Positions 32,626 to 40,906 of a stretch of DNA of 48,537 nucleotides are shown piece by piece. The translations under genes and the position numbers were made by a program. Within the stretch, counting starts at the first letter, position 1. Every line of letters begins with the position of its first letter. Under the pieces are notes generated by a model. It saw nothing but the letters and a program-made list of their open reading frames with translations. It made no database searches and was not told where the DNA came from. The DNA is taken from the NCBI GenBank assembly GCA_021769725.1, contig JAETSI010000029.1:1-48537 (forward strand). The letters are read 5' to 3'. This stretch comes from Oscillospiraceae bacterium. Lineage in GTDB: Bacteria; Bacillota; Clostridia; Oscillospirales; Ruminococcaceae.

Positions 32626-33726
32626 ATGGCTAAAAGAGGAAGAAATATTTACAAGCGCATGGACGGTCGGTTCGAGGGTCGTGTTCCAATCGGTTATCGT
32701 GACAACGGAAAAATTAAATATAAATCTGTATATGCAAAAACGCTTTCCGAAGTTAAGGAAAAGATGGCAGAAGTGTATTCCATTAAGCAAAATCACAGCG
32801 TTTCCGCAATTAAACTGACTGTACAGATTGCCGCACAACAATGGCTTTCTTCGGCAAAGCTGCGTGTTAAGGAATCGAGCTATGCCAACTATGAGAACAT
32901 TATTTCAAAGCATATACTGCCGATCTTGGGTGGAGAGTTCATGTCCAACCTGACCACAAGCAAGCTTAATGATTTCATTCATCATAAGTTAAATCATGGA
33001 CGTTTGAACGGTAAGGGTGGACTATCGCCAAAATCTGTCCGTGATATTATGACCGTTTACCGCAGCATTGAAGCTTATGCGGCAAGGGAGTACGGTATTA
33101 GAGAAACACATTTCACCATGCCTAAAATTGAAAAAAAGCAGACATATGTGCTGAACGCTTTTGAAAGAAAAAGGCTTGAAAATTATCTGATTCACAATCA
33201 AAATAATACAAATATTTCGGTACTGCTGTGTCTTTTCACGGGACTTCGTGTGGGCGAATTATGCGGTTTGAAGTGGGGTGATATTGATTTTGAGAATGGA
33301 ACTGTTTCTGTACAGAGGACTGTTCAGAGAGTTAACAAGCATGGCAAATCCGAGGTGGTGATAGGCTCTCCGAAAAGTAAAAGTTCTGTTCGCATTGTAC
33401 CTGTTCCAGACTTTTTGCTTGCAATTTTAAAATCAGAAAGAAAAGACAATAACTTTTATATCATCACCGGAACTTGCAAGCCTGACGAGCCAAGAACCAT
33501 GCAGAATCGCTTTAAGGCTATTCTGAAAGTATGCGGTATCAGAAACGTAAATTTTCATCTCCTTCGCCATACCTATGCAACAGTCTGCATTGAAAATGGA
33601 TTTGATCCAAAGACTCTCAGCGAGCTGCTCGGTCATGCGGACGCAAGCATTACCCTTAATCGCTATGTACATTCTTCTATGCTGATGAAGAAGAATTATG
33701 TTAGCAGATTAAAACTTACAGCTTAA
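32626..33726 (+). CDS. int: Tyrosine recombinase (integrase)
   Basis: 366-residue site-specific recombinase. The N-terminus has an arm-binding, AP2-like basic domain (KRMDGRFEGRVPIGYRDNGKIKYKSVYAKTLSEVKEKM), then a SAM-like core-binding domain (~60-160). The catalytic domain shows R in TGLRVGELCGLKWGD, HLLRHTYAT (H-x-x-R), LLGHADASITLNRY with the final tyrosine (~349). The ATG follows AGGAGG. It is flanked by perfect inverted repeats containing tandem CGTCAATT units, possible arm or crossover sites. It may serve a nested element or switch and not the whole ICE, since serine recombinases are also present. Confidence 0.95.
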   Translation: MAKRGRNIYKRMDGRFEGRVPIGYRDNGKIKYKSVYAKTLSEVKEKMAEVYSIKQNHSVSAIKLTVQIAAQQWLSSAKLRVKESSYANYENIISKHILPILGGEFMSNLTTSKLNDFIHHKLNHGRLNGKGGLSPKSVRDIMTVYRSIEAYAAREYGIRETHFTMPKIEKKQTYVLNAFERKRLENYLIHNQNNTNISVLLCLFTGLRVGELCGLKWGDIDFENGTVSVQRTVQRVNKHGKSEVVIGSPKSKSSVRIVPVPDFLLAILKSERKDNNFYIITGTCKPDEPRTMQNRFKAILKVCGIRNVNFHLLRHTYATVCIENGFDPKTLSELLGHADASITLNRYVHSSMLMKKNYVSRLKLTA

Positions 33727-33802
33727 GTTTTCAGCCGTCGAAATCTTGTAATTGATTTCATTAAAAATGTCTATTCTGCGATATTCCAACCATTTATTTT
33801 AC

Positions 33803-33823
33803 TAATTGACGGAATTGACGAAA
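33803..33823 (+). repeat. Right arm of the 21-bp inverted repeat
   Basis: Exact reverse complement of 32432-32452 (TAATTGACGGAATTGACG plus AAA). It lies between the integrase and the agr promoter, about 55 bases upstream of the -35 at 33878. Confidence 0.85.
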
Positions 33824-33877
33824 GCCAAAATGACCTCTTTCATGTTTTATTATATCATAATTTTTACGAAAAAATTA

Positions 33878-33906
33878 TTGAAATATATGTAAATGTGTGG
33901 TATTAT
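33878..33906 (+). promoter_or_regulatory. Promoter of the agrA-agrC-like genes (TTGAAA-17-TATTAT)
   Basis: -35 TTGAAA (33878-33883), 17-base spacer, -10 TATTAT (33901-33906). GGGAGGTG and ATG 33930 follow, giving a short leader. Confidence 0.7.
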
Positions 33907-33929
33907 GGAAAACATGGGAGGTGTTCTGT

Positions 33930-34643
33930 ATGATTCGAATTGCTGTGGTGGATGATGAAGAAATCATATTAAAATCCATTCATAAGAAAATTGAGAAGAT
34001 TTTACATGATTTAAATGCAGAATTTGAAATACAAGATTTTACAAGCGGTAAAACAGCCTTAAAGGAGATAACAGAAAAAGGATTTGATATCATTTTTTTA
34101 GATATCGATATGCCGGATGTTTCCGGAATGACTATTGCAAGAAGGATAAGAATGCAGGAAGAAAACCTTGAAATCGTTTTTATAACCAATAAAGATGAAC
34201 TTGTATACGACGCCATAAAAGTTGTTCCTTTTCGTTTTATTTGCAAATCAAGATTTGATGAAGAAATTCAGGAAGCGTTACATGAATTTATTGCTAAATC
34301 AAATAGCAGAAAATCATTCTACACATTTTTAACATCAAATGGAGAAAAAACGGTTCAGCCTGTTCGGATAAGGTATATTGAGGTATCGAGCCACAAATTA
34401 AGTATACATCTATTGAATGAATCATTTGTGACAAATGGTAATCTAAAAGATATTGAAGAATTGTTTTACACTTATGGATTTATAAAAATTCATCAGAGCT
34501 TTCTTGTGAATTTCAAATTTATTAATTATATTAAGCGTAATGAGGTTATACTTGATAATGGTACGACGCTGCCATTAAGCAGAAGTCGATATGAAAAGAC
34601 TAAATTTGAATATATGAGGCTTTCAAGGGAGGATTGGAAATGA
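33930..34643 (+). CDS. agrA: AgrA/ComE-type LytTR response regulator
   Basis: 237-residue transcription activator. The N-terminal receiver domain (~1-120) has the acidic pocket VVDDEE, phospho-acceptor aspartate in IIFLDIDMPDVSGM and VFITNKDE. The C-terminal LytTR DNA-binding domain (~135-237) shows VRIRYIEVSSHKLSIHL, FIKIHQSFLVNFKFINYIKR and VILDNGTTLPLSRSRYEKTK. LytTR regulators bind pairs of direct repeats about two helical turns apart; such a pair lies before agrB (35959-35992). The stop overlaps the kinase start (ATGA). Confidence 0.93.
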   Translation: MIRIAVVDDEEIILKSIHKKIEKILHDLNAEFEIQDFTSGKTALKEITEKGFDIIFLDIDMPDVSGMTIARRIRMQEENLEIVFITNKDELVYDAIKVVPFRFICKSRFDEEIQEALHEFIAKSNSRKSFYTFLTSNGEKTVQPVRIRYIEVSSHKLSIHLLNESFVTNGNLKDIEELFYTYGFIKIHQSFLVNFKFINYIKRNEVILDNGTTLPLSRSRYEKTKFEYMRLSREDWK

Positions 34644-35953
34644 TATGGAATATTTTTGAATATGCGGCAACCTTTATTGAATATATGATATATGCTGATT
34701 TTATGTTGAAATTTTTAAAACCAAGGAAAAAACAAATGGCATTATTATGCTATTTGTTAATTTTAGTTATTAACACAGCGTTAACTTTAACTTTCAATCA
34801 TTTTATCAGTTACGAGGGAATATTAGGAGGATTAAGAATAATTATCAATTTTTTAATAGCGCTGTTTTTGCTTAAAGGATCGCTTTTTGAGAAAATATTT
34901 GTACCGTTAAGCTTGGATATTTGTGCTTTGCTCATAAGTTTTATGACGTTAAAATCATTAGGATGGATATTTAACGAAACCATAGAGGAAATGATCAAAA
35001 ACAGAGGACTAATAAGAATCCTTAATCTTTTTATTACGAAAGCATTATTGTTCGTCATAACAAGAGCTATGCTTAAATTAAAGGGCGTCAACAGATATAG
35101 TTTTTCTGTTACGGAATGTACTGTGATAAGCATTATTTTTGTTATAACTATGTTGATCGGATTAGGAATCTTTCAAATGGATATAAATGCAGGAATATCA
35201 TCTGAAACGCCTATAACAATCTGGATTGGCATAGGTCTTATTGCAATTAATGTATTAACATATATCTTAATGAAAAGGATCAGTGAGAAAAATATAGAAA
35301 AAACAGAATTGATCATTGATAAAATGCAGAACGAATTATATCGTACACAATTTGAAGAGTCCGAAAAAAAGTATGATGAAATGAATAAGATACGTCATGA
35401 TATGAAAAATCATCTGCAATGTATTTCCTCTTTACTTGATGATAAGGAATATGATAAAGCAGATAGTTATGTTGCAGATATAATAAAAAACAAGCTTAAT
35501 TTTGAATTTAAACAGATAAACACTGGCAACAGAGTTGTGGACGCTATTGCAAATACAAAATTAACGCAGTGCAAAAACGAGAATATATTAACTACTGTCA
35601 ATGCAGGACCAATAGAAATACAAATTGATGATGTTGATATGTGTTCTCTGCTTGGGAATATTTTTGATAATGCAATAGAAGCCTGCCGTAAAGTTGACAA
35701 AAACAAGGAGCTATATTTTGAAATAAATCAGAAAAAAGGATATATAAATATCATAATGAAAAATTCTGTTCAGAATTCTGTTATTGAAAATAATCCTGAA
35801 TTCGAAACAACAAAAAAGAATAAAAATGTTCATGGTTATGGAATTAAATCTGTAAAAAGCATAGTTGAAAAATATAACGGCATGATGGAATTGTTTGAGC
35901 AAGACGGTTTTTTTATTGCAGATATCTGGGTTTCATGCGGAGATTTTGAGTGA
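34640..35953 (+). CDS. agrC: AgrC-type sensor histidine kinase (GHKL)
   Basis: 437-residue membrane receptor for a peptide autoinducer. ATG 34640 follows GGGAGG and overlaps the regulator stop. The N-terminal ~215 residues have about six hydrophobic helices (LLCYLLILVINTALTLTF, IIINFLIALFLL, LFVITRAML, VISIIFVITMLIGLGIF, IGIGLIAINVLTYILM). A coiled linker leads to the histidine box IRHDMKNHLQCISSLL, the N box LLGNIFDNAIEACRK and the G box GYGIKSVKSIVEKYNG of HPK10-type kinases. Its ligand is probably the processed AgrD encoded downstream. Confidence 0.93.
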   Translation: MIWNIFEYAATFIEYMIYADFMLKFLKPRKKQMALLCYLLILVINTALTLTFNHFISYEGILGGLRIIINFLIALFLLKGSLFEKIFVPLSLDICALLISFMTLKSLGWIFNETIEEMIKNRGLIRILNLFITKALLFVITRAMLKLKGVNRYSFSVTECTVISIIFVITMLIGLGIFQMDINAGISSETPITIWIGIGLIAINVLTYILMKRISEKNIEKTELIIDKMQNELYRTQFEESEKKYDEMNKIRHDMKNHLQCISSLLDDKEYDKADSYVADIIKNKLNFEFKQINTGNRVVDAIANTKLTQCKNENILTTVNAGPIEIQIDDVDMCSLLGNIFDNAIEACRKVDKNKELYFEINQKKGYINIIMKNSVQNSVIENNPEFETTKKNKNVHGYGIKSVKSIVEKYNGMMELFEQDGFFIADIWVSCGDFE

Positions 35954-35958
35954 AAAAG

Positions 35959-36027
35959 TTGCAAATTAGGAAGAAAACGTGCAAATTAGGAAAATCGATT
36001 GACATTGATTAACGAATCGGTTATTAT
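35959..36027 (+). promoter_or_regulatory. Paired direct repeats plus consensus promoter before agrB
   Basis: TGCAAATTAGGAA occurs at 35960-35972 and 35980-35992 (20-base period). Six bases downstream begins a strong promoter: TTGACA (35999-36004), 17 bases, TATTAT (36022-36027). The arrangement fits activation by a LytTR regulator bound at about -45 to -75. No second full copy of the repeat was seen in the window. Confidence 0.8.
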
Positions 36028-36050
36028 TTTACTTAAGGAAGGTGATGTGT

Positions 36051-36632
36051 ATGATTCACCGATTAAGCAAAATGATAGCCGATTTTTTATTGCATAAAAA
36101 TGTTATTCCCGAAACGGAAATCGATATTTATATTTATGGATATGAAACAGTTATATTAGGAATTATAGACCTTTTTATTGTCCTTGCTGTTGGATTAATA
36201 TTCGATAAATTGCTTACTATGCTGATTTTTTTTGCAATGTTTATTTCAGTAAGGTTATATACCGGCGGTTATCATGCCAATACGGTTTTGAAGTGTAAAG
36301 TGGTTTTTATTTCGATTTGCATATCTTTAGTTTTCTTATCGGAATTTAAATTTCCGTATTATTTACATATTCTTATAATGTTTCTTTATTTAATTACAAG
36401 TTTTTTTCTTGCACCGATAGAAAATCATAATAAACCTTTAACGAGCGAAGAACAAACGAAATATCGAAGAATTAGTATAGCAATGTCAATATTTTGGAGC
36501 ATTGCTGCTATGTTCTCGTATTTCTTTGCTATAAAAATATGTACTACTATAACTGTAACAGCTTTTTTTATAACGCTGCTTATGATTATAGGAGAGTACG
36601 GAAAAGGAGGGAAAATCAATGAGCAAGAATAA
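36051..36632 (+). CDS. agrB: AgrB-type peptide-processing membrane protease
   Basis: 193-residue membrane endopeptidase that cleaves AgrD C-terminally and forms the cyclic peptide. The family's catalytic histidine and cysteine appear in VRLYTGGYHANTVLKCKV. Hydrophobic helices include VILGIIDLFIVLAVGLIF, LTMLIFFAMFISV, CKVVFISICISLVFL, ILIMFLYLITSFFLAP and TVTAFFITLLMIIGEYG. ATG 36051 follows AAGGAAGGTG. Its 3' end overlaps agrD by 14 bases, as is usual for agrBD. Confidence 0.94.
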   Translation: MIHRLSKMIADFLLHKNVIPETEIDIYIYGYETVILGIIDLFIVLAVGLIFDKLLTMLIFFAMFISVRLYTGGYHANTVLKCKVVFISICISLVFLSEFKFPYYLHILIMFLYLITSFFLAPIENHNKPLTSEEQTKYRRISIAMSIFWSIAAMFSYFFAIKICTTITVTAFFITLLMIIGEYGKGGKINEQE

Positions 36633-36753
36633 GATTTACAAGCTTATTGCTGCTTTCGGCCGAAAGGCTGCCATCAAAGCAAGCGGTACTGCTTCAGGTT
36701 ACGGTTCTTATCAGCCGAAAGAACCCGAAGCTTTGAAAAAACTGAAGAAGTAA
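36619..36753 (+). CDS. agrD: AgrD-type autoinducing peptide precursor without cysteine
   Basis: 44-residue precursor, too short for routine ORF calls. GGAGGG lies upstream and the start is inside the agrB end. The N-terminal amphipathic part is NKIYKLIAAFGRKAAIKAS, the middle SGTASGYGS, the tail YQPKEPEALKKLKK. The tail matches the AgrD recognition pattern x-[EQ]-P-x-x-P-x-x-L. Aligning it to AgrDs from memory (C. perfringens CLWFT|HEPKVPEEL) puts the five-residue ring at S-G-Y-G-S, with serine in place of the usual cysteine. A Ser lactone is known in Enterococcus GBAP. No cysteine is present anywhere in the protein. Confidence 0.85.
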   Translation: MSKNKIYKLIAAFGRKAAIKASGTASGYGSYQPKEPEALKKLKK

Positions 36754-36786
36754 GGTTAAAATGCCAAATCAAACCATGAAAATAAT

Positions 36787-36826
36787 GCGAACGCCTTGAC
36801 GTGTTACAATACATAAAGCGTTCGTA
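36787..36826 (+). other. Hairpin between agrD and the first secreted-protein gene
   Basis: GCGAACGC and GCGTTCGT flank a 23-base loop (one G-T pair at the base). The A-rich 3' side lacks a strong T-tract. It may slow RNase or give partial read-through between agrBD and the downstream genes. Confidence 0.5.
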
Positions 36827-36881
36827 TTATAAAAAAACAATTTATAGATCAACTTAATTGTTGGTCGGAAAGGACTAAAAG

Positions 36882-37328
36882 ATGAGAAAGACTTTTAAGA
36901 AAATCGCCGCTGCGGTTATGGCAGTAACTTCACTTGCTGTTGGAATGGTTGGTATGAGTGTCAGTGCGGCTGCACAGGATGAAACTGTTGAAGCACCTGA
37001 AATTATAGAAAATAACATATCTATTGCATTAAATCAAGATAGTGACAGTTATTCTGTTTTCAATTGGGGACGTTCTGGTAGTACGGTTGCTGTAAGATTA
37101 ACAGCAAAATCCGGAACCAGATATGGACAGGTTTCTTGTTATGGATATAATTCCAAAGGAGAATACGTTGGACATATCGGAAACGAAAGCATATTATATG
37201 CAACTAATGCTAGCAAAAAATCAGTAGAAAAGCAGGGCAGTCTTTCTGCTTACTCTTATACGTTCTACGGCTATTTGTATTTGACAGGTCAACCTATAGG
37301 AAATTATTTATCTAGTTGGATTAAATGA
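36882..37328 (+). CDS. Secreted small protein 1, possible bacteriocin/effector
   Basis: 148-residue protein with a signal peptide (KKIAAAVMAVTSLAVGMVGMSVSAAAQ). The mature ~120 residues are Gly/Ser/Tyr-rich: YSVFNWGRSGSTVAVRLT, GTRYGQVSCYGYNSKGEYVGHIG, and C-terminal SYTFYGYLYLTGQPIG then YLSSWIK. It shares features with the protein at 40555-40905: SVF...V.LT..G..RY and Y.F....Y..G......LS.W. It lies behind agrBD and before two FtsX-like permeases and an ATPase. I do not recognise the family; a secreted toxin, peptide or signal under quorum control is inferred from context. Confidence 0.75.
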   Translation: MRKTFKKIAAAVMAVTSLAVGMVGMSVSAAAQDETVEAPEIIENNISIALNQDSDSYSVFNWGRSGSTVAVRLTAKSGTRYGQVSCYGYNSKGEYVGHIGNESILYATNASKKSVEKQGSLSAYSYTFYGYLYLTGQPIGNYLSSWIK

Positions 37329-37354
37329 TTAATCTAATAAGTTGATATTAATTA

Positions 37355-37393
37355 TTTTGCGTTTCTCCCATATGACGTGAGAGAAGCGCAAAA
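37355..37393 (+). terminator. Strong symmetrical hairpin between secreted gene and permeases
   Basis: TTTTGCGTTTCTC (37355-37367) / GAGAAGCGCAAAA (37381-37393), 13 pairs with one wobble. A/T flanks on both sides would allow termination in either direction. Confidence 0.65.
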
Positions 37394-37485
37394 ATATTAA
37401 TTATCCTCATCACCATATGCAAATTTCATCAATTAATGTATTTGTTTTAGGGCTTCATGTATAAAGTCTAATGCGGAGGTGCTTT

Positions 37486-38634
37486 GTGAAATATATACTA
37501 AAAAATATTAAAGCCTTTGTTAAAACCGAAAAAATGATTTTTCTGCTGATTATAATGTGTATTATTACATCGTCTTTTATAATCAATTTTTCTTATGGTT
37601 TGTATCAGAATTATCATGTTTTGAAAGAAGAGGAAGAAAGCGAACTGTACGAATTCAACGTTTTATTCAATAATTCTAAGGATGCTTTTGTTTCAAAAAA
37701 AGAGTTAAAAAACGCAGTTTTGTCTTTTACTGATACATTAAACGAATCTATTGATATGTATCTTGTTGAACCACTATGTGATGAATTCATGGATACTGGA
37801 TTTAATAGAATAGTAATTCGCTTTAGCATAAAAGACGGAAATATAATGCCTTGTGATGTTTTTGAAAGTAATATGAAAGAATATGACACGCTTATTTCAG
37901 GCAGATATTTTTCCGATGAAGAAGAAAAACATGGTGAACGAGTCGCCCTCGTTTTTGATGATATAGGAAAAAATGAGAGTTTTACAGAAAGTTTGATGAT
38001 TGATGATGATACAATTCAATTTCAAGGAAATAAATTTAAGATAATTGGAATTCAAAAAATTCATCCATTGATAGTTCCGTTTAACAGCCTTGAAGACGAT
38101 ACGCCAATTAATAATATTTTATTCAGTTTTAAAAAACCTATAACAAGAAGTTTTTATGATGAAATAAAAAATGTTTTAATTTCAAATTTTGGAAATCTCG
38201 CTAATGTTCCTGATATAGATATTCCAGAAGCAGAGAATTATTACTTATACAACACAATAATTTTGATTTCAATAATGATAGCGTTTTTAGCAGCAATAAA
38301 TTTTGCAATACTTTATAAATACATACTTTCAAAGAGAACAAAATCGCTTGCAATATTTAGAATATGCGGATGTACTAAAGCAAAAGTTCGGGCAATGTTC
38401 ATATCAGAATGCATGATAATTGCAGTTCCTCTTTTTGCAGCGACAACTTTGATCTACGATAAATTTGTACTGCCAAAGCTTGGACGACATTTTGAATACA
38501 TCGAATCCGCATACAGTATTAAGTTATATCTGCTGATTTTCGGAATATATATTGCGACCACGCTTGTTGTACTTCTGTTTATGATAAGCGGATTCCTCAA
38601 AAAAACTATTCGTGAAACAAAGGAGGAAAAGTAA
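37486..38634 (+). CDS. FtsX-like ABC permease 1
   Basis: 382-residue membrane protein; GTG 37486 lies 6 bases after GGAGG (37475-37479). One N-terminal helix (MIFLLIIMCIITSSFIINFSYGL), a ~220-residue extracellular domain, then three C-terminal helices (NTIILISIMIAFLAAINFAIL, CMIIAVPLFAATTLIYD, LYLLIFGIYIATTLVVLLFMISGFL). This is the topology of MacB/FtsX-type permeases that couple to ATPases for export or resistance. It ends 3 bases before the next permease. Confidence 0.85.
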   Translation: MKYILKNIKAFVKTEKMIFLLIIMCIITSSFIINFSYGLYQNYHVLKEEEESELYEFNVLFNNSKDAFVSKKELKNAVLSFTDTLNESIDMYLVEPLCDEFMDTGFNRIVIRFSIKDGNIMPCDVFESNMKEYDTLISGRYFSDEEEKHGERVALVFDDIGKNESFTESLMIDDDTIQFQGNKFKIIGIQKIHPLIVPFNSLEDDTPINNILFSFKKPITRSFYDEIKNVLISNFGNLANVPDIDIPEAENYYLYNTIILISIMIAFLAAINFAILYKYILSKRTKSLAIFRICGCTKAKVRAMFISECMIIAVPLFAATTLIYDKFVLPKLGRHFEYIESAYSIKLYLLIFGIYIATTLVVLLFMISGFLKKTIRETKEEK

Positions 38635-39861
38635 ATGCTGTTTAAACTTGGACTAAAAAATCTAAAACATAATCTACTTATGAATATTCTCACCATTTTG
38701 CAAATGACAGTAGTTTTTGTTATACTTATAAGTATGATTTCTACAATTGTTTCACGTTTCAGGTACTATGAGCCTATTAAGGATTTCCTCAACAGCAAGG
38801 GCTATTTCTACAATATTCAGTATGGTATAAATCCTGAAACAGGATCGACATTGAGAACCACTGATGAGCTACACGACCTTATTGAGGGCGAACAGGATAT
38901 TGCTGCACAGTATATGCCGTGGCTGACTTATTCAAATAATCCGGATAGTAAAAACATGGATATTGCAACTGCATCCGATCGCTTTATAAGTTATGACGAT
39001 AAATTAGCTGAGATCTTTACTCCGGAACTTGAAAGCGGTCGATGGTTTGATCTTAAAAGCCCGATTCAGGAAACGATTCAGGTCGTTGTATCAAAAAATG
39101 ATTACGGACTTAAAACAGGAGATCGTATCAGTCTTTACTGTTTTGACAGCGAAATAAAGGCGGAGATAATCGGTGTTTTGAAAGATAACACCAAAATAAT
39201 AGATCAGCCTATGCGTTCGTTTGAAAAAATTGATTACCGCAATTTTTATAATGACTATAAATATGAACGTGAAGAAAGACCGATTTTCATCACGCTTCAA
39301 AGAGAACTTATTGATAAACCTGTAGTTATGCAGCTTAATGGCAATGTTTTTGTAACATACCCCGACAGCGTCTCCCCCGAAGTCGTTGAAAAGGGTAATC
39401 AAACTATAAAACAGCTTAATTCGCTTTTTGCATTTTCCTTGGAAAATATGAAGGAGAACAGCCTTGAATATATATTTTCTCAAATATATAACTTGATGCC
39501 GATATTTGTTTGCATTTTTATACTGACACTGGTTGGAGCTATAAGCACTTCAGCACTTTCTGCAAAACGTCAGCTGAAAAATTACGCGGTGTATTACATT
39601 TGCGGACTTAAATGGAGACAGTGCGCAAGAGTTAATTTTTGGTCATCATTTCTATGCGTTATAACTGCTTTGATTCTAAGCCTTGGAGTTGTTGCTTTTG
39701 TTGTTTTAACTAATATTTTAGGCGAAACAGTTATTGAATTAGGTTTATGGCAGTTATTAGGGTGTGCGATAATAACTTTGCTCTATATTCTTTTGTCAAT
39801 GATTCTTCCTATAAGCATTATAGGAAAAAATTCGCCTAATCAGGTGCTTAAAACTAATTAA
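38635..39861 (+). CDS. FtsX-like ABC permease 2
   Basis: 408-residue partner of the preceding permease with the same four-helix plan: N-terminal HNLLMNILTILQMTVVFVILISMIS, large extracellular domain (~50-275), then three C-terminal segments around FVCIFILTLVGAISTSALSAKRQLK, FWSSFLCVITALILSLGVVAFVVLTNIL and LGCAIITLLYILLSMILPISIIG. ATG after AGGAGG. The two are distinct genes, so a heterodimeric transporter is likely. Confidence 0.87.
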   Translation: MLFKLGLKNLKHNLLMNILTILQMTVVFVILISMISTIVSRFRYYEPIKDFLNSKGYFYNIQYGINPETGSTLRTTDELHDLIEGEQDIAAQYMPWLTYSNNPDSKNMDIATASDRFISYDDKLAEIFTPELESGRWFDLKSPIQETIQVVVSKNDYGLKTGDRISLYCFDSEIKAEIIGVLKDNTKIIDQPMRSFEKIDYRNFYNDYKYEREERPIFITLQRELIDKPVVMQLNGNVFVTYPDSVSPEVVEKGNQTIKQLNSLFAFSLENMKENSLEYIFSQIYNLMPIFVCIFILTLVGAISTSALSAKRQLKNYAVYYICGLKWRQCARVNFWSSFLCVITALILSLGVVAFVVLTNILGETVIELGLWQLLGCAIITLLYILLSMILPISIIGKNSPNQVLKTN

Positions 39862-39873
39862 GGGAGGATAATT

Positions 39874-40548
39874 ATGCTTACATTAAAAAATGTTCATAAA
39901 ATATATAATAAAGGAAAAGCAAATGAATTTGAAGCGCTCAAAGGTGTAGATTTCAAAGTAAATGACGGCGAACTTGTTGCAATAATAGGCAAATCCGGAG
40001 CAGGAAAATCCACATTGCTTCATATTCTTGCCTGTATCGACAGCTATGAGGACGGAAAATATATTATTGACGACATACTTGTTCAAAAATTGAGTGAAAG
40101 CAAACTTGCAGAAATACGTAATAAAAAAATTGGAATGATAATGCAGGATTTTGCTCTTGTCGATGACTTCTCTTGTATTGAGAATGTAATGCTGCCTCTG
40201 GATTTTTCTAAGTCCAAGGTCTCGAATAAAAAGGATAAAGCGATGAAAGCTCTTAAATCAGTTGGCATGGATTCAATGGCAAAGAAGCCTATAAACAAGC
40301 TCTCAGGTGGTCAAAAGCAGCGTGTTGCGATTGCAAGAGCCATTGTTAATGAGCCGTCCATTATTCTTGCTGATGAGCCTACAGGAGCGCTTGATACTAA
40401 GACTTCAGCTGAAATTATAGAATTGTTCCATAATCTTAACAAACAGGGCAGAACTGTTATTATTGTTACTCATGATCTTGAAATTGCAAAACAATGTGAT
40501 AGGATTATTGAGATTTCAGACGGTTGCCTTGTAAGAAAAGATATGTGA
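39874..40548 (+). CDS. ABC transporter ATP-binding protein (MacB/LolD type)
   Basis: 224-residue ATPase; ATG after GGGAGG. Walker A GKSGAGKST (~39-47), Q-loop IMQDFALVDDFS, signature LSGGQKQRVAIARAIV, Walker B IILADEPTGALD, H-loop VIIVTHD. Its class pairs with FtsX-like permeases such as those just upstream. Such a trio is typical of bacteriocin export/immunity loci (for example lactococcin 972-type) and peptide resistance systems; which applies here is not decided by sequence. Confidence 0.94.
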   Translation: MLTLKNVHKIYNKGKANEFEALKGVDFKVNDGELVAIIGKSGAGKSTLLHILACIDSYEDGKYIIDDILVQKLSESKLAEIRNKKIGMIMQDFALVDDFSCIENVMLPLDFSKSKVSNKKDKAMKALKSVGMDSMAKKPINKLSGGQKQRVAIARAIVNEPSIILADEPTGALDTKTSAEIIELFHNLNKQGRTVIIVTHDLEIAKQCDRIIEISDGCLVRKDM

Positions 40549-40554
40549 TTGGAA

Positions 40555-40905
40555 ATGTATACTCTGATCAAAACTTTACAGAAAGCAATGATTTCTATTA
40601 TGATAATAGCTGTAATTATTATAAAAATTCCCGCTTTAATAACAAATGCTGAAACATTATCTGATGGTAACTCTGTTTTTAAATACGATGTCTCTAATGG
40701 AAGATACTCTGTTTCACTTACTAATTTGGGTTCTGATAGGTATGCAATTGGAAAAGAAGGAATATTGAGAAAAGGTGCAACGTGGTTATATTCAGGAGAT
40801 ATTACTTCGGAATATTATTTTATTATTAATGCTGTAATATATAATGGAACGTCATCATTTACTACACCCTTATCTACATGGAAAACATCACTAGGAGATA
40901 CGTGA
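40555..40905 (+). CDS. Secreted small protein 2, related to the protein at 36882
   Basis: 116-residue protein with an N-terminal hydrophobic signal (AMISIMIIAVIIIKIPALITNAE). ATG 40555 or TTG 40549, right after the ATPase stop, so coupled. The mature part (NSVFKYDVSNGRYSVSLTNLGSDRYAIGKEG, EYYFIINAVIYNG, TPLSTWK) aligns in pattern with secreted protein 1 (SVFNWG...VRLT...RYG; YTFYGYLYLTG; YLSSWIK). The two may be partners of one activity or toxin/immunity-like variants. No cysteines in the mature region. Confidence 0.7.
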   Translation: MYTLIKTLQKAMISIMIIAVIIIKIPALITNAETLSDGNSVFKYDVSNGRYSVSLTNLGSDRYAIGKEGILRKGATWLYSGDITSEYYFIINAVIYNGTSSFTTPLSTWKTSLGDT

Positions 40906-40906
40906 A

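Noticed and set aside
34810..35133. Minus-strand ORFs across the Agr kinase and other genes
   Set aside because: Shadows of strongly supported plus-strand genes; no RBS or family features.
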